A stretch of 60,346 nucleotides of DNA from assembly GCA_964611185.1 (NCBI GenBank), contig CAZSXE010000011.1, forward strand, positions 1 to 60,346, given 5' to 3'. The notes under the pieces were generated by a model. It worked only from the letters and a program-made list of their open reading frames with translations, had not been told where the DNA came from and searched no databases. This stretch comes from CAAGNP01 sp964611185. GTDB taxonomy: Bacteria > Bacteroidota > Bacteroidia > Bacteroidales > UBA932. This document shows positions 18,246-26,179 of the stretch, one piece after another. A program made the translations under genes and the position numbers. Each line of letters begins with the position of its first letter. Within the stretch, counting starts at the first letter, position 1.

Positions 18246-19250
18246 ATGAGAAAATTGCTTGTTTCGCCGGCTCCGCATCTACATGGTGACCAAAATACTA
18301 AGAAGATTATGAGAGATGTCCTCATCGCTCTGACCCCTTCTCTGTTGGTCTCTGTGTATTTTTTCGGATTTTCTGCCATTAAGTTAGTGTTGGTCGGCGC
18401 CATAACTTGTATAGCCGTGGAATTTGTAATTCAGAAATATCTTCTGAAGACAAAAGTTACGATTAACGATTATTCTGCTGCGGTAACAGGAGTTCTCCTT
18501 GCTCTTAACTTACCTCCGAGCGCACCTTGGTGGGTGATGCTTATCGGATCGATAGTAGCGATCGGTATTGCAAAGATGACTTTCGGTGGTCTCGGACAAA
18601 ATCTATTCAATCCTGCACTTGTGGGGAGGGTTTTCCTGCTAATATCGTTTCCTGTCATTATGACCGATTGGTCAGTACCCGCAGGGTGGTTTCGTACAGG
18701 AATTGATGCCGCTTCCGGAGCCACGCCTCTTTCTCTTGTAAAAGAGGGACTTGCCGGTGGAATGACTGTGGAGGAGGTATTCGCCGCACATCCCGATTTA
18801 TCCTATATGCAGATGCTCTTTACCAAGATAGGTGGGTCAGTGGGAGAGGTCTCCGCACTTGCCCTTATACTTGGATTTTTCTATCTCCTAATCAGAAAAG
18901 TGATCAGACCGCATATCACACTTAGCATTTTGCTCACCATATTTGTTACCTCCGGCATATTTTGGCTTGTAGATCCCTCACAATATACAGACCCGATTTT
19001 CAATATCCTTACGGGAGGTGTCCTTCTCGGATCGATATTTATGGCTACCGATTATGTCACATCGCCTATGACCGGAAAGGGGATGATTATTTACGGGGTG
19101 GGGATAGGTGTTCTCACAGTCTTGATTCGTTATTTCGGATCGTATCCCGAGGGTGTATCTTTCGCTATTCTTATTATGAATGCTACTGTTCCCCTTATTA
19201 ATAAATGTTTTAAACCCGAAAGATTCGGGAAGGAGGTTCGCCATGCCTAA
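18246..19250 (+). CDS. rnfD: Rnf complex subunit D (flavin-bearing membrane subunit)
   Basis: RnfD is an integral membrane subunit thought to help couple electron flow to ion transport. The 334-residue sequence shows about nine to ten hydrophobic helices and the covalent-FMN motif SGATPLSL (about residues 158-165), where the threonine carries FMN through a phosphodiester link. The C-terminal TDYVTSPMTGKG segment is a family hallmark. It overlaps rnfG by 8 bp. Gene order B-C-D-G-E-A agrees with a complete Rnf operon. Confidence 0.95.
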   Translation: MRKLLVSPAPHLHGDQNTKKIMRDVLIALTPSLLVSVYFFGFSAIKLVLVGAITCIAVEFVIQKYLLKTKVTINDYSAAVTGVLLALNLPPSAPWWVMLIGSIVAIGIAKMTFGGLGQNLFNPALVGRVFLLISFPVIMTDWSVPAGWFRTGIDAASGATPLSLVKEGLAGGMTVEEVFAAHPDLSYMQMLFTKIGGSVGEVSALALILGFFYLLIRKVIRPHITLSILLTIFVTSGIFWLVDPSQYTDPIFNILTGGVLLGSIFMATDYVTSPMTGKGMIIYGVGIGVLTVLIRYFGSYPEGVSFAILIMNATVPLINKCFKPERFGKEVRHA

Positions 19251-19809
19251 ACAATCCTCTTTTTTAAATATGGTTCTATGCTTGTTTTCTGTCTGCCTCG
19301 TTTGCTCTGCAGTCTTAGGTGTGGTCTATGCCATCACCAAAGAGCCGATAGATGCAGCTCAGCTTGCAAAAATAAATAACGCGATAGCTGAGGTGGTCCC
19401 AGCTTTTGACAATAACCCCTCGCAGGAGTTCTTTGAAGTGGATACCGATGGGAAGAAAACGATGGTCTATCCCGCCAAAAAAGGTACTGAGATAGTCGGA
19501 TATGCAGTTCAGACATCTACCTCCAAAGGGTTTAGCGGCTCCATAATTCTGATGGTGGGATTTAAAACGGATGGCACCATTTATAACACTAAGGTAATAT
19601 CACATTCAGAGACCCCCGGACTTGGTGCTAAAATGACTTTACCCGATTTTTCAGATCAGTTTAAGATGAAAAATCCTGCTCAATTTCGTCTCTCCGTTAA
19701 AAAAGACGGAGGTGATGTTGATGCCATTACGGCTTCGACTATCTCTTCACGGGCATATTGTGATGCCCTTGAAAATGGATATAAGGTTTTTAAAAAGATA
19801 GGAGAATAA
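19243..19809 (+). CDS. rnfG: Rnf complex subunit G (FMN-binding)
   Basis: RnfG is anchored by one N-terminal helix (about residues 9-30) and carries a covalent FMN in a periplasmic domain. From the ATG at 19243 it has 188 residues; a longer in-frame reading from 19180 would be buried in rnfD and lacks a sensible N-terminus. The FMN attachment region is DAITASTISSRAY (about 164-176), close to the SGATxTS-type consensus. SETPGLGAKM (about 117-126) is another family signature. The gene is followed 4 bp later by rnfE. Confidence 0.93.
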   Translation: MPKQSSFLNMVLCLFSVCLVCSAVLGVVYAITKEPIDAAQLAKINNAIAEVVPAFDNNPSQEFFEVDTDGKKTMVYPAKKGTEIVGYAVQTSTSKGFSGSIILMVGFKTDGTIYNTKVISHSETPGLGAKMTLPDFSDQFKMKNPAQFRLSVKKDGGDVDAITASTISSRAYCDALENGYKVFKKIGE

Positions 19810-19813
19810 AGAT

Positions 19814-20446
19814 ATGGAAGGAAATGAAGTTTCATCGGTAAAAAAGAAAAGCGGTTTTCTCCGCAGAATGGGAATTATCGTTCATGGGATGATTAAGGAA
19901 AATCCCACATTCGTCCTCGTGCTCGGAATGTGTCCCACATTAGGAACCACCACTTCGGCAATAAACGGACTCGGAATGGGGCTTGCTACCACATTCGTTT
20001 TGATTTTATCCAATATCGCTATTTCCGCTCTTGCGGGATTGATTCCCAATAAAGTGAGAATCCCTTCATACATTGTAGTCATAGCTGCATTTGTAACGGT
20101 GCTTCAGCTACTGATGCAGGCGTATGTCCCTTCACTGTACGACACCCTCGGCCTGTTCATTCCACTGATTGTGGTAAACTGCATTGTTCTCGGGCGTGCT
20201 GAGGCTTACGCCAATAAGAACACCGTTCTCGATTCGGCGTGCGATGGTATCGGTATTGGCCTTGGCTTCACATTCGCTCTGACTATATTAGGGCTTGTGA
20301 GGGAGATACTCGGCAGCGGTTCCGCTTTCGGATGGAAATTTATGGAAGGTGACGGAATCTTGGTATTCGTCCTCGCTCCCGGGGCATTTATTGCTTTAGG
20401 CTATCTTATGGTTCTTTTCAGAAAGTTTACATCTAAAATTCGTTAA
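19814..20446 (+). CDS. rnfE: Rnf complex subunit E
   Basis: RnfE is one of the two related six-helix membrane subunits of Rnf. The 210-residue protein contains the family signature NPTFVLVLGMCPTLGTTTSA (about residues 30-50) with its conserved cysteine and the inverted counterpart IPLIVVNCIVLGRAEAYA (about 114-131). RnfA and RnfE are thought to be inverted-topology homologues that hold an iron-sulfur centre between their paired cysteines. It sits 5 bp before rnfA. Confidence 0.95.
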   Translation: MEGNEVSSVKKKSGFLRRMGIIVHGMIKENPTFVLVLGMCPTLGTTTSAINGLGMGLATTFVLILSNIAISALAGLIPNKVRIPSYIVVIAAFVTVLQLLMQAYVPSLYDTLGLFIPLIVVNCIVLGRAEAYANKNTVLDSACDGIGIGLGFTFALTILGLVREILGSGSAFGWKFMEGDGILVFVLAPGAFIALGYLMVLFRKFTSKIR

Positions 20447-20451
20447 GGAAT

Positions 20452-21051
20452 ATGGAATACATTATTATCATCATATCGGCAGTATTTGTAAATAACATAA
20501 TACTTTCTCAGTTTTTGGGTGTTTGTCCTTTCCTCGGGGTCTCAAACAAAGTCACTACGGCTACGGGAATGGCAGGGGCGGTATGCTTTGTCATAGCTCT
20601 TTCCACATTAGTTACATATCTCCTTCAGTATTATGTACTTGTTCCGCTGCACATCGAGTTTATGCAGACTCTTGTTTTCATACTTGTCATAGCGGCTCTT
20701 GTTCAGATGGTCGAGATTATCTTGAAGAAGATCTCTCCCTCTCTTTATCAGGCTCTTGGCATTTTTCTCCCTCTCATTACTACTAACTGCTGTGTGCTCG
20801 GACTTGCTATCATAGTAGTCACCAAAGAGTTTACATTTGGCGGAGAGGCACATCTTTTAAATCTCGGAGAGTCGATGGTTTATGCTGTGTCAAGTGCTGT
20901 GGGATTTGGCGTAGCTATGATTCTTTTCGCCGGTCTTCGCGAACAGCTTGAGCTCTCCTCTGTCCCCAAAGCATTTAAAGGTACCCCCATAGCACTAATT
21001 ACGGCCGGTATTTTAGCATTAGCTTTTATGGGATTCAGCGGATTAGTATAG
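20452..21051 (+). CDS. rnfA: Rnf complex subunit A
   Basis: RnfA is a 199-residue, six-helix membrane protein. Diagnostic segments are NNIILSQFLGVCPFLGVSNK (about residues 14-33) and PLITTNCCVLGLAI (about 106-119), with the cysteines that match those of RnfE. Together with RnfB, C, D, G and E all six core subunits are present. The complex oxidises ferredoxin and reduces NAD+ while moving Na+ or H+; which ion is used here cannot be told by reading. The following TPR gene starts 6 bp downstream. Confidence 0.96.
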   Translation: MEYIIIIISAVFVNNIILSQFLGVCPFLGVSNKVTTATGMAGAVCFVIALSTLVTYLLQYYVLVPLHIEFMQTLVFILVIAALVQMVEIILKKISPSLYQALGIFLPLITTNCCVLGLAIIVVTKEFTFGGEAHLLNLGESMVYAVSSAVGFGVAMILFAGLREQLELSSVPKAFKGTPIALITAGILALAFMGFSGLV

Positions 21052-21057
21052 AGATAT

Positions 21058-21330
21058 ATGGCAAGTTTAATAGAAATAGAAAAAACCTTGTCTCAAGGTG
21101 GTATAGAAAAGGCATTTACAGAATTAACCGACTTCCTGAAGGCTAATCCCGACAATGCAAAAGGGTGGTATCTTCTTGGAGGAATATATCGTCGCCAACA
21201 GCTATGGGGAGAGGCGATTAATGCTTATAATAAAGCCAAGATGATAGAACCCGACGGTCCGGCGGATGCTGCTATCGAATCCATTTATGATATTATCCGT
21301 TTTGTCAATACCGATCTGATGAATCCTTAG
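21058..21330 (+). CDS. Small TPR-repeat protein
   Basis: This 90-residue protein contains a recognisable tetratricopeptide repeat, NAKGWYLLGGIYRRQQLWGE followed by AINAYNKAKMIEP (about residues 34-67), with flanking helices that could complete a second repeat. No signal peptide or membrane segment is visible, so it is probably cytoplasmic. Its place 6 bp after rnfA and directly before the terminator suggests a role with the Rnf complex, perhaps assembly, but this rests on position only. Confidence 0.8.
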   Translation: MASLIEIEKTLSQGGIEKAFTELTDFLKANPDNAKGWYLLGGIYRRQQLWGEAINAYNKAKMIEPDGPADAAIESIYDIIRFVNTDLMNP

Positions 21331-21386
21331 AGAGATATTAAAAATACCCCGTTTTTCATAAATATGTGGTAGTCAGAGATATAATC

Positions 21387-21420
21387 AAATTGCCCAGTCC
21401 ATTTTCGGACTGGGCAATTT
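21387..21420. terminator. Strong hairpin terminator between converging operons (repeat copy 1)
   Basis: A perfect 14-bp stem (21387-21400 with 21407-21420) and 6-base loop, with A-rich and T-rich stem ends, so it can work in both directions for the rnf operon and glyA. The right arm GGACTGGGCAATTT recurs exactly in the hairpin after pnp. Confidence 0.8.
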
Positions 21421-21471
21421 GGTTAGTATTCTGTTAGATAAGCATTTGCGAAAAACGCAATATGCGATTAG

Positions 21472-22752
21472 CTACCAGGCGTTTAGTGGAAGACTGTGCA
21501 TCTTGGAGCGAACGATCGCTTTTACTTCGGCTATAATCTCTTCATTATCAATATTTGAAAGCACTCTGTCGATAAGTTCCACTATCCATTCCATATCTTT
21601 CTCAAGAAGTCCTCTGGTGGTTATAGCAGGTGTACCTACCCTGATTCCTGATGTAGTAAAAGGTGTACGACTATCGAAAGGGACCATATTCTTATTAATG
21701 GTAATATCGGCGCGTACAAGGGTCTTTTCTGCTACTTTACCGGTGAGTTCCGGGAATTTGGTGCGAAGGTCGATAAGCATCAAGTGATTATCGGTACCTC
21801 CGGAAACTACCTTGTAGCCTCTGTTGATAAATGCTTCTGCAAGGGCGGCGGCATTTTTCTTAACCTGTATCTGATATTGCTTAAATTCGGGCTGAAGAGC
21901 TTCGTAGAAAGAGACTGCTTTGGCAGCAATGCAGTGCTCAAGCGGTCCGCCCTGAATCCCCGGGAATACTGCTGAATTAATCAGCTGTGACATTTTCTTA
22001 ACGACACCCTTCGGTGTGGTAAGCCCCCATGGATTATCAAAATCTTTACCTATAAGGATAATACCACCGCGAGGCCCCCTGAGGGTCTTATGAGTGGTCG
22101 AAGTTACGATATGGGCATATTTGACAGGATTTTTCAGTAAGCCTGCGGCAATAAGGCCGGCAGGGTGAGCCATATCCACCATCAATATCGCACCTATTTT
22201 ATCTGCGATAGCCCTCATCCTCTCCCAGTCCCATTCTCTTGAATATGCAGAAGCGCCTCCGACTATAAGTTTTGGCCTGAATTCGAGAGCTTTCTTCTCC
22301 ATATCGTCATAATCTACAAGCCCTGTCTTCTCATTTAACTGGTATGAAATAGCGTGATAATTAATGCCCGACATATTCACAGGTGAACCGTGAGTCAAGT
22401 GTCCTCCGTGTGCGAGATCGAGGCCCATAAATGTGTCGCCCGGTTTCAGACAGGCGAAGAAGACTGCCATATTGGCCTGAGCTCCGGAGTGAGGCTGAAC
22501 ATTAGCGTATTCGGCATCGAATAGCTTGCATATTCTGTCGATAGCGAGCTGCTCCACTTCATCGACCACTTCGCACCCTCCATAGTAGCGTGCATTGGGG
22601 TAACCCTCGGCATATTTATTCGTCAGACAAGAGCCGAGAGCTGAAAGAACTCCATCGCTGACAAAATTTTCAGAAGCTATCAGCTCGATCCCGTGGGACT
22701 GTCTGTTAAGCTCCTTCTTAATTAATTCAGATATTTGTAAATCTTGTTTCAT
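21472..22752 (-). CDS. glyA: Serine hydroxymethyltransferase
   Basis: GlyA interconverts serine and glycine while loading methylenetetrahydrofolate, a main source of one-carbon units. The 426-residue protein (start MKQDLQISEL at 22752; a longer reading from 22791 adds 13 residues of promoter sequence) shows IELIASENFVS near residue 20, GGHLTHGSPVN near 116, and the PLP lysine Lys222 in TSTTHKTLRGPRGG. C-terminal GIRVGTPAITTRG is also canonical. It is monocistronic, bounded by the terminator at 21387 and a divergent promoter. Confidence 0.97.
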   Translation of the reverse strand: MKQDLQISELIKKELNRQSHGIELIASENFVSDGVLSALGSCLTNKYAEGYPNARYYGGCEVVDEVEQLAIDRICKLFDAEYANVQPHSGAQANMAVFFACLKPGDTFMGLDLAHGGHLTHGSPVNMSGINYHAISYQLNEKTGLVDYDDMEKKALEFRPKLIVGGASAYSREWDWERMRAIADKIGAILMVDMAHPAGLIAAGLLKNPVKYAHIVTSTTHKTLRGPRGGIILIGKDFDNPWGLTTPKGVVKKMSQLINSAVFPGIQGGPLEHCIAAKAVSFYEALQPEFKQYQIQVKKNAAALAEAFINRGYKVVSGGTDNHLMLIDLRTKFPELTGKVAEKTLVRADITINKNMVPFDSRTPFTTSGIRVGTPAITTRGLLEKDMEWIVELIDRVLSNIDNEEIIAEVKAIVRSKMHSLPLNAW

Positions 22753-22770
22753 ATAGAATGAATATTTAAT

Positions 22771-22778
22771 TATATTTG
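22771..22778 (+). promoter_or_regulatory. Promoter -7 element for the SpoU methyltransferase
   Basis: TATATTTG is an exact TAnnTTTG match, with TTTC at 22747-22750 exactly 20 bp upstream as a one-mismatch -33 element. The box abuts the glyA -7 box on the other strand. Confidence 0.6.
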
Positions 22779-22810
22779 CGAAAGTAAGCAAAAATAAGAC
22801 TTAAGCCAAA
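22779..22810 (-). promoter_or_regulatory. glyA promoter
   Basis: On the minus strand TTTG (22807-22810), a 20-bp spacer and TACTTTCG (22779-22786, one mismatch to TAnnTTTG) form a near-consensus Bacteroidota promoter 27 bp before the glyA start. Confidence 0.65.
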
Positions 22811-22811
22811 A

Positions 22812-23333
22812 ATGTTTCGTAAATTATTAAACAGCGAACTCCATCGCCCTTCACAGGAGGAATACAAAACGGTTAAAAAACACCCTTTAGTAATAGTACT
22901 TGACAACATCCGCAGTCAGCACAATGTAGGTTCCGCTTTCAGGACAAGTGATGCATTTCTCATAGAGAAGATATATTTGTGCGGGATTAGTGCTACTCCT
23001 CCCTCTCCTGAAATTCATAAATCCGCTCTCGGGGCAGAATTTTCGGTAAATTGGGAATATTTTCCACAGACTATGGAGGCAGTCGCCGAATTAAAGAGGA
23101 GCGGATATACGATTGTTGCGGTCGAGCAGACTGAAAATTCTACTTCTCTTGAAATGTTCACCCCTGAAGAGGGGAAGAAATATGCATATATCTTCGGAAA
23201 TGAAGTAAAAGGGGTAGAGCAGGCGGTGGTAGATGAAAGTGATATTTGCCTTGAAATACCTCAATTTGGGACCAAGCACTCTCTAAATGTCTCTGTAGCG
23301 GTGGGTATTGTGTTGTGGAAAGCATTATTTTAG
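22812..23333 (+). CDS. SpoU/TrmH-family RNA 2'-O-methyltransferase
   Basis: This 173-residue SPOUT-fold enzyme carries the three SpoU motifs: LDNIRSQHNVGSAFRTSDA (about residues 30-48), AYIFGNEVKGVEQAVV (about 124-139) and CLEIPQFGTKHSLNVSVAVG (about 145-164), which build the knotted SAM-binding site. It lacks the N-terminal substrate domain of longer rRNA methyltransferases, so the target RNA (tRNA G18 or another site) is not predictable. It is transcribed alone, divergently from glyA. No terminator hairpin is obvious after it. Confidence 0.9.
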   Translation: MFRKLLNSELHRPSQEEYKTVKKHPLVIVLDNIRSQHNVGSAFRTSDAFLIEKIYLCGISATPPSPEIHKSALGAEFSVNWEYFPQTMEAVAELKRSGYTIVAVEQTENSTSLEMFTPEEGKKYAYIFGNEVKGVEQAVVDESDICLEIPQFGTKHSLNVSVAVGIVLWKALF

Positions 23334-23399
23334 ATTTTTTATTTAAATTATGTCACAAAACTTTTAAATATTCAGTTTGTTTTGGTTTATTTTATTTTA

Positions 23400-23407
23400 T
23401 ATTTTTG
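23400..23407 (+). promoter_or_regulatory. Probable promoter of the coiled-coil lipoprotein operon
   Basis: TATTTTTG fits TAnnTTTG. Two TTTG tetramers lie upstream but at 17 and 22 bp, outside the best spacing. The region 23334-23473 is extremely AT-rich; the leader after this box would be about 65 nt and includes a 12-bp tandem direct repeat. Confidence 0.45.
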
Positions 23408-23450
23408 TAAAAAACTACTATGAAATAATAACCAAATTTTCCATTTTTAA

Positions 23451-23475
23451 TTTAATTCTAATTTTTAATTCTAAT
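23451..23475 (+). repeat. 12-bp tandem direct repeat in the lipoprotein leader
   Basis: TTTAATTCTAAT occurs at 23451-23462 and again at 23464-23475, one base apart, just ahead of the lipoprotein start at 23480. In an AT-rich leader this may be chance or slippage, or an unstructured ribosome-loading region. Confidence 0.55.
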
Positions 23476-23479
23476 GCTT

Positions 23480-26173
23480 ATGAAAAAACTACTTATTTTC
23501 ATTATGTTGACAGCTACCGTGCTGTTTTCATCATGTCTGAACAATGAAGAGCCGCAGAGTCTTGTGGATCTTCGTAATGCCAAAGCCACTCTGATCCAGG
23601 CTGAGGCTCAGTACAAGCTCGCTGAAGCTGCTTACCAGCAAGCTCAGACAGAGTTTCAGAATGCCCAGACGGCGAACCAGCTCCTTCTTAACGAACTCCA
23701 GACTCTCAAAAACCAGATTATGGCTACAGAAGTAGAAATCGCTAAGATAAAGGTGGAAATTGCTAAGGCTCAAAGTGAAGCCGAAAAAGCAAAATGGGAA
23801 GCTCAGAAAGCTCAGTATGAACTTGATTTACTTAACACCAAAAACGCTATTGAGGAAGCTATCGAGCAGCATAAGATAGATATGTTTGCTTTGCTTGCAA
23901 ATGTGGCGAAAGCTGAAAAAGATTATCAAGATGCATTGGATCTTTTGGAGGCTCAGAAACTGATCCTTACCCCAGAGCAGCAGAGGCTGATAGACTCTTA
24001 TGTAGCTGCTTTAGTCGCATTGAAAGACGGCGGAGTTTATACATTTAACACCATTACATATAATGTGCCCAAAGGTATCACCACTCTTCAGCAGGATCTT
24101 GTAAAGGCTAATGACCAGCTCGCTAAAGATAAATATATGTGGGATAAAGAATCAGCTGTAAACAGAGCAAAACTTGATTCCATCGCAGCTCAAAGTAATG
24201 TAAACAATGCGAAAGAGGTACTTGCCGATTTCGAAGCATTCACCAAGATGACCGATATTACAGGATGGGAAAACAAGGTTAAAGAACTTGAGGCACTTAT
24301 AGTTACCCTTGAATTAAAATCTGACTCTCTTGAGATAGAAATCGGAAAGTTTGACAAGAAGAAAGCAGATATAGATCTTGTAATTCAAGGAATCGACAAT
24401 AAGATTACTGCACTTACCAATGAAAAGCTCGCTATTGCTACTAATGATTTCGGGATAGATGATCCGGCATGGACTAAAAAAGGTATTATTGAGGCTGAAA
24501 TTGAGGCTCTTAACGATGAGTTTTTTAATAAAAAACATGCATATACATATTCTATTGAAGATAAACTTTTGCAGGACAGATTATATAATCAGGTTTTTAG
24601 TGAATTGCTTAAGTTTTTTACGGATGTAAGCATTATAGATAATTATCAGAGAGACCCAGTTACCAGAGAGTATTTTTTACCATCCAATAAGTTCTCAGTC
24701 GAAGGAAAAATAAATAATATGGACGGTTTTGTTTTCAACACATACTTTTACATGTCTCAAATGGTTTACGGTGCTTCTGCTCTTGAAGATCTTAAACAAG
24801 AGATAGTAGTTCTTAAAGATAACTACGAATCAGGGATCAAAGTTCAATATACAGAAGCTCTTGATAAATGGACTACCGCTCTGGAAGGAGTAAAGACTGT
24901 AGGTGAAGAATATCTACTCGACAGAGCTGTTGACTTGCAGGAACTTACGAAAAGGGCTGTGGCTTATTATGCTACACTTACGACTCCTACAGATGCGGAG
25001 AAAAATACTATGATTGAAGCTGTTAAAAAATTCCGCAATTTGAGAGATAAACTTGAAGCGAATCCTTTTGATGTAGTTGTTGATGGTGTGACTAAGCCTA
25101 TACAGGAGCATCTTACCATTGATGTCTTTAATTCTGGTAAAATAGTTTTAACTCAGATTCAAAATGCAGTCAATGTAACTCGACTTACCTCTGCCTCTAC
25201 ACCTATCCCCACTAGAGGTACTTCCATCCTTGCCGACTGGAACAACTCTTCAACGGCTCTTTGGGGACAGCCAGGCATGAGAATAGCTATTGACAAGACT
25301 ACTTTCGGAGATAGCTGGAGTATGGTATTTAATTATTCTCCGACTAAAGATATGCCGGTGTTAGCTGCTAACAACGATTTACGCACTATTTTGTTTTCTC
25401 TTGGTTATGCTGTTGCTACTGTAGATAGAAATACAACTACTCCACCTTATAATTATTTTACTTATTATAATGTTCCTGCTCTTCAGGGTGGTCTTTGGTG
25501 GAAGTATGTAAGTGCTGATTTTACTATAAATTATAAAGACTTTGTTGTGAAATATCAGACTAAGATTACTGATATTGCCGAAGCTGCAAAGACAAAATAT
25601 GAAGAATACAGAGTTTTATATAAAGATTTTTATGCTGCACTAACTGAGAAGGACGATGCTATTAAAGCTCTTATAGAGGTCGATGCGGCTAACATCCAAA
25701 AACTTATTGATGAGCAAAATATTCTAAAAATTAATGAACAACAAAAAATAGTAGAAGTTAACAATGAGAAAGCTCTTGTCGTGCAGAAGTCTAATAATCT
25801 TGATGATAGAATATTAGCTGTGAACACTCTGAAGGCTAAATATTTGGGATTCTTAAAAGATGCATACGACTTCACGACAGGAAATTTTGTAATATTTATC
25901 AATTCTAAACAGGTTCAAGAGGCATTTGCTTTGCAGATTCTTACTTATAAAGATGACATAATTACTGCAGAAGAAGGTCTTTATGATGCGATAAAAGTAC
26001 TTGATATGTTAAGGGAAGGTCTTGATGGCGATTCCACTGCCTATAAGTATAAGATCGCTCAGGATGAGGCTAAAATCGCAGAAATTACTGCTCAGCTCGA
26101 GGATCTTAACAAGCGTTTCAATGATTTCACTGAGCTTCTTAAAAAGACTTTGGCTATTTTTACAGCAGAATAA
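23480..26173 (+). CDS. Large coiled-coil surface lipoprotein, unknown family
   Basis: This protein has 897 residues from the ATG at 23480 (MKKLLIF; an ATG two codons earlier is possible). It starts with a lipoprotein signal ending FSSC (Cys about residue 19), predicting lipid anchoring. Residues about 28-160 are an Ala/Gln/Glu/Lys-rich heptad coiled coil (LAEAAYQQAQTEFQ and similar), with further coiled coils at about 245-320 and 690-895. The central region (about 380-690) is less helical, richer in aromatics and AT-rich at the DNA level. I recognise no enzyme motif. The next gene, 6 bp away, encodes an outer-membrane barrel, and a shared terminator follows, so the two probably act together at the outer membrane, for example as a surface layer, spacer or adhesion unit; that is inference. 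Confidence 0.8.
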   Translation: MKKLLIFIMLTATVLFSSCLNNEEPQSLVDLRNAKATLIQAEAQYKLAEAAYQQAQTEFQNAQTANQLLLNELQTLKNQIMATEVEIAKIKVEIAKAQSEAEKAKWEAQKAQYELDLLNTKNAIEEAIEQHKIDMFALLANVAKAEKDYQDALDLLEAQKLILTPEQQRLIDSYVAALVALKDGGVYTFNTITYNVPKGITTLQQDLVKANDQLAKDKYMWDKESAVNRAKLDSIAAQSNVNNAKEVLADFEAFTKMTDITGWENKVKELEALIVTLELKSDSLEIEIGKFDKKKADIDLVIQGIDNKITALTNEKLAIATNDFGIDDPAWTKKGIIEAEIEALNDEFFNKKHAYTYSIEDKLLQDRLYNQVFSELLKFFTDVSIIDNYQRDPVTREYFLPSNKFSVEGKINNMDGFVFNTYFYMSQMVYGASALEDLKQEIVVLKDNYESGIKVQYTEALDKWTTALEGVKTVGEEYLLDRAVDLQELTKRAVAYYATLTTPTDAEKNTMIEAVKKFRNLRDKLEANPFDVVVDGVTKPIQEHLTIDVFNSGKIVLTQIQNAVNVTRLTSASTPIPTRGTSILADWNNSSTALWGQPGMRIAIDKTTFGDSWSMVFNYSPTKDMPVLAANNDLRTILFSLGYAVATVDRNTTTPPYNYFTYYNVPALQGGLWWKYVSADFTINYKDFVVKYQTKITDIAEAAKTKYEEYRVLYKDFYAALTEKDDAIKALIEVDAANIQKLIDEQNILKINEQQKIVEVNNEKALVVQKSNNLDDRILAVNTLKAKYLGFLKDAYDFTTGNFVIFINSKQVQEAFALQILTYKDDIITAEEGLYDAIKVLDMLREGLDGDSTAYKYKIAQDEAKIAEITAQLEDLNKRFNDFTELLKKTLAIFTAE

Positions 26174-26179
26174 TATAGT

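Noticed and set aside
23334..23473. Invertible (phase-variable) promoter ahead of the coiled-coil lipoprotein
   Set aside because: No flanking inverted repeats of useful length were found in the AT-rich region.
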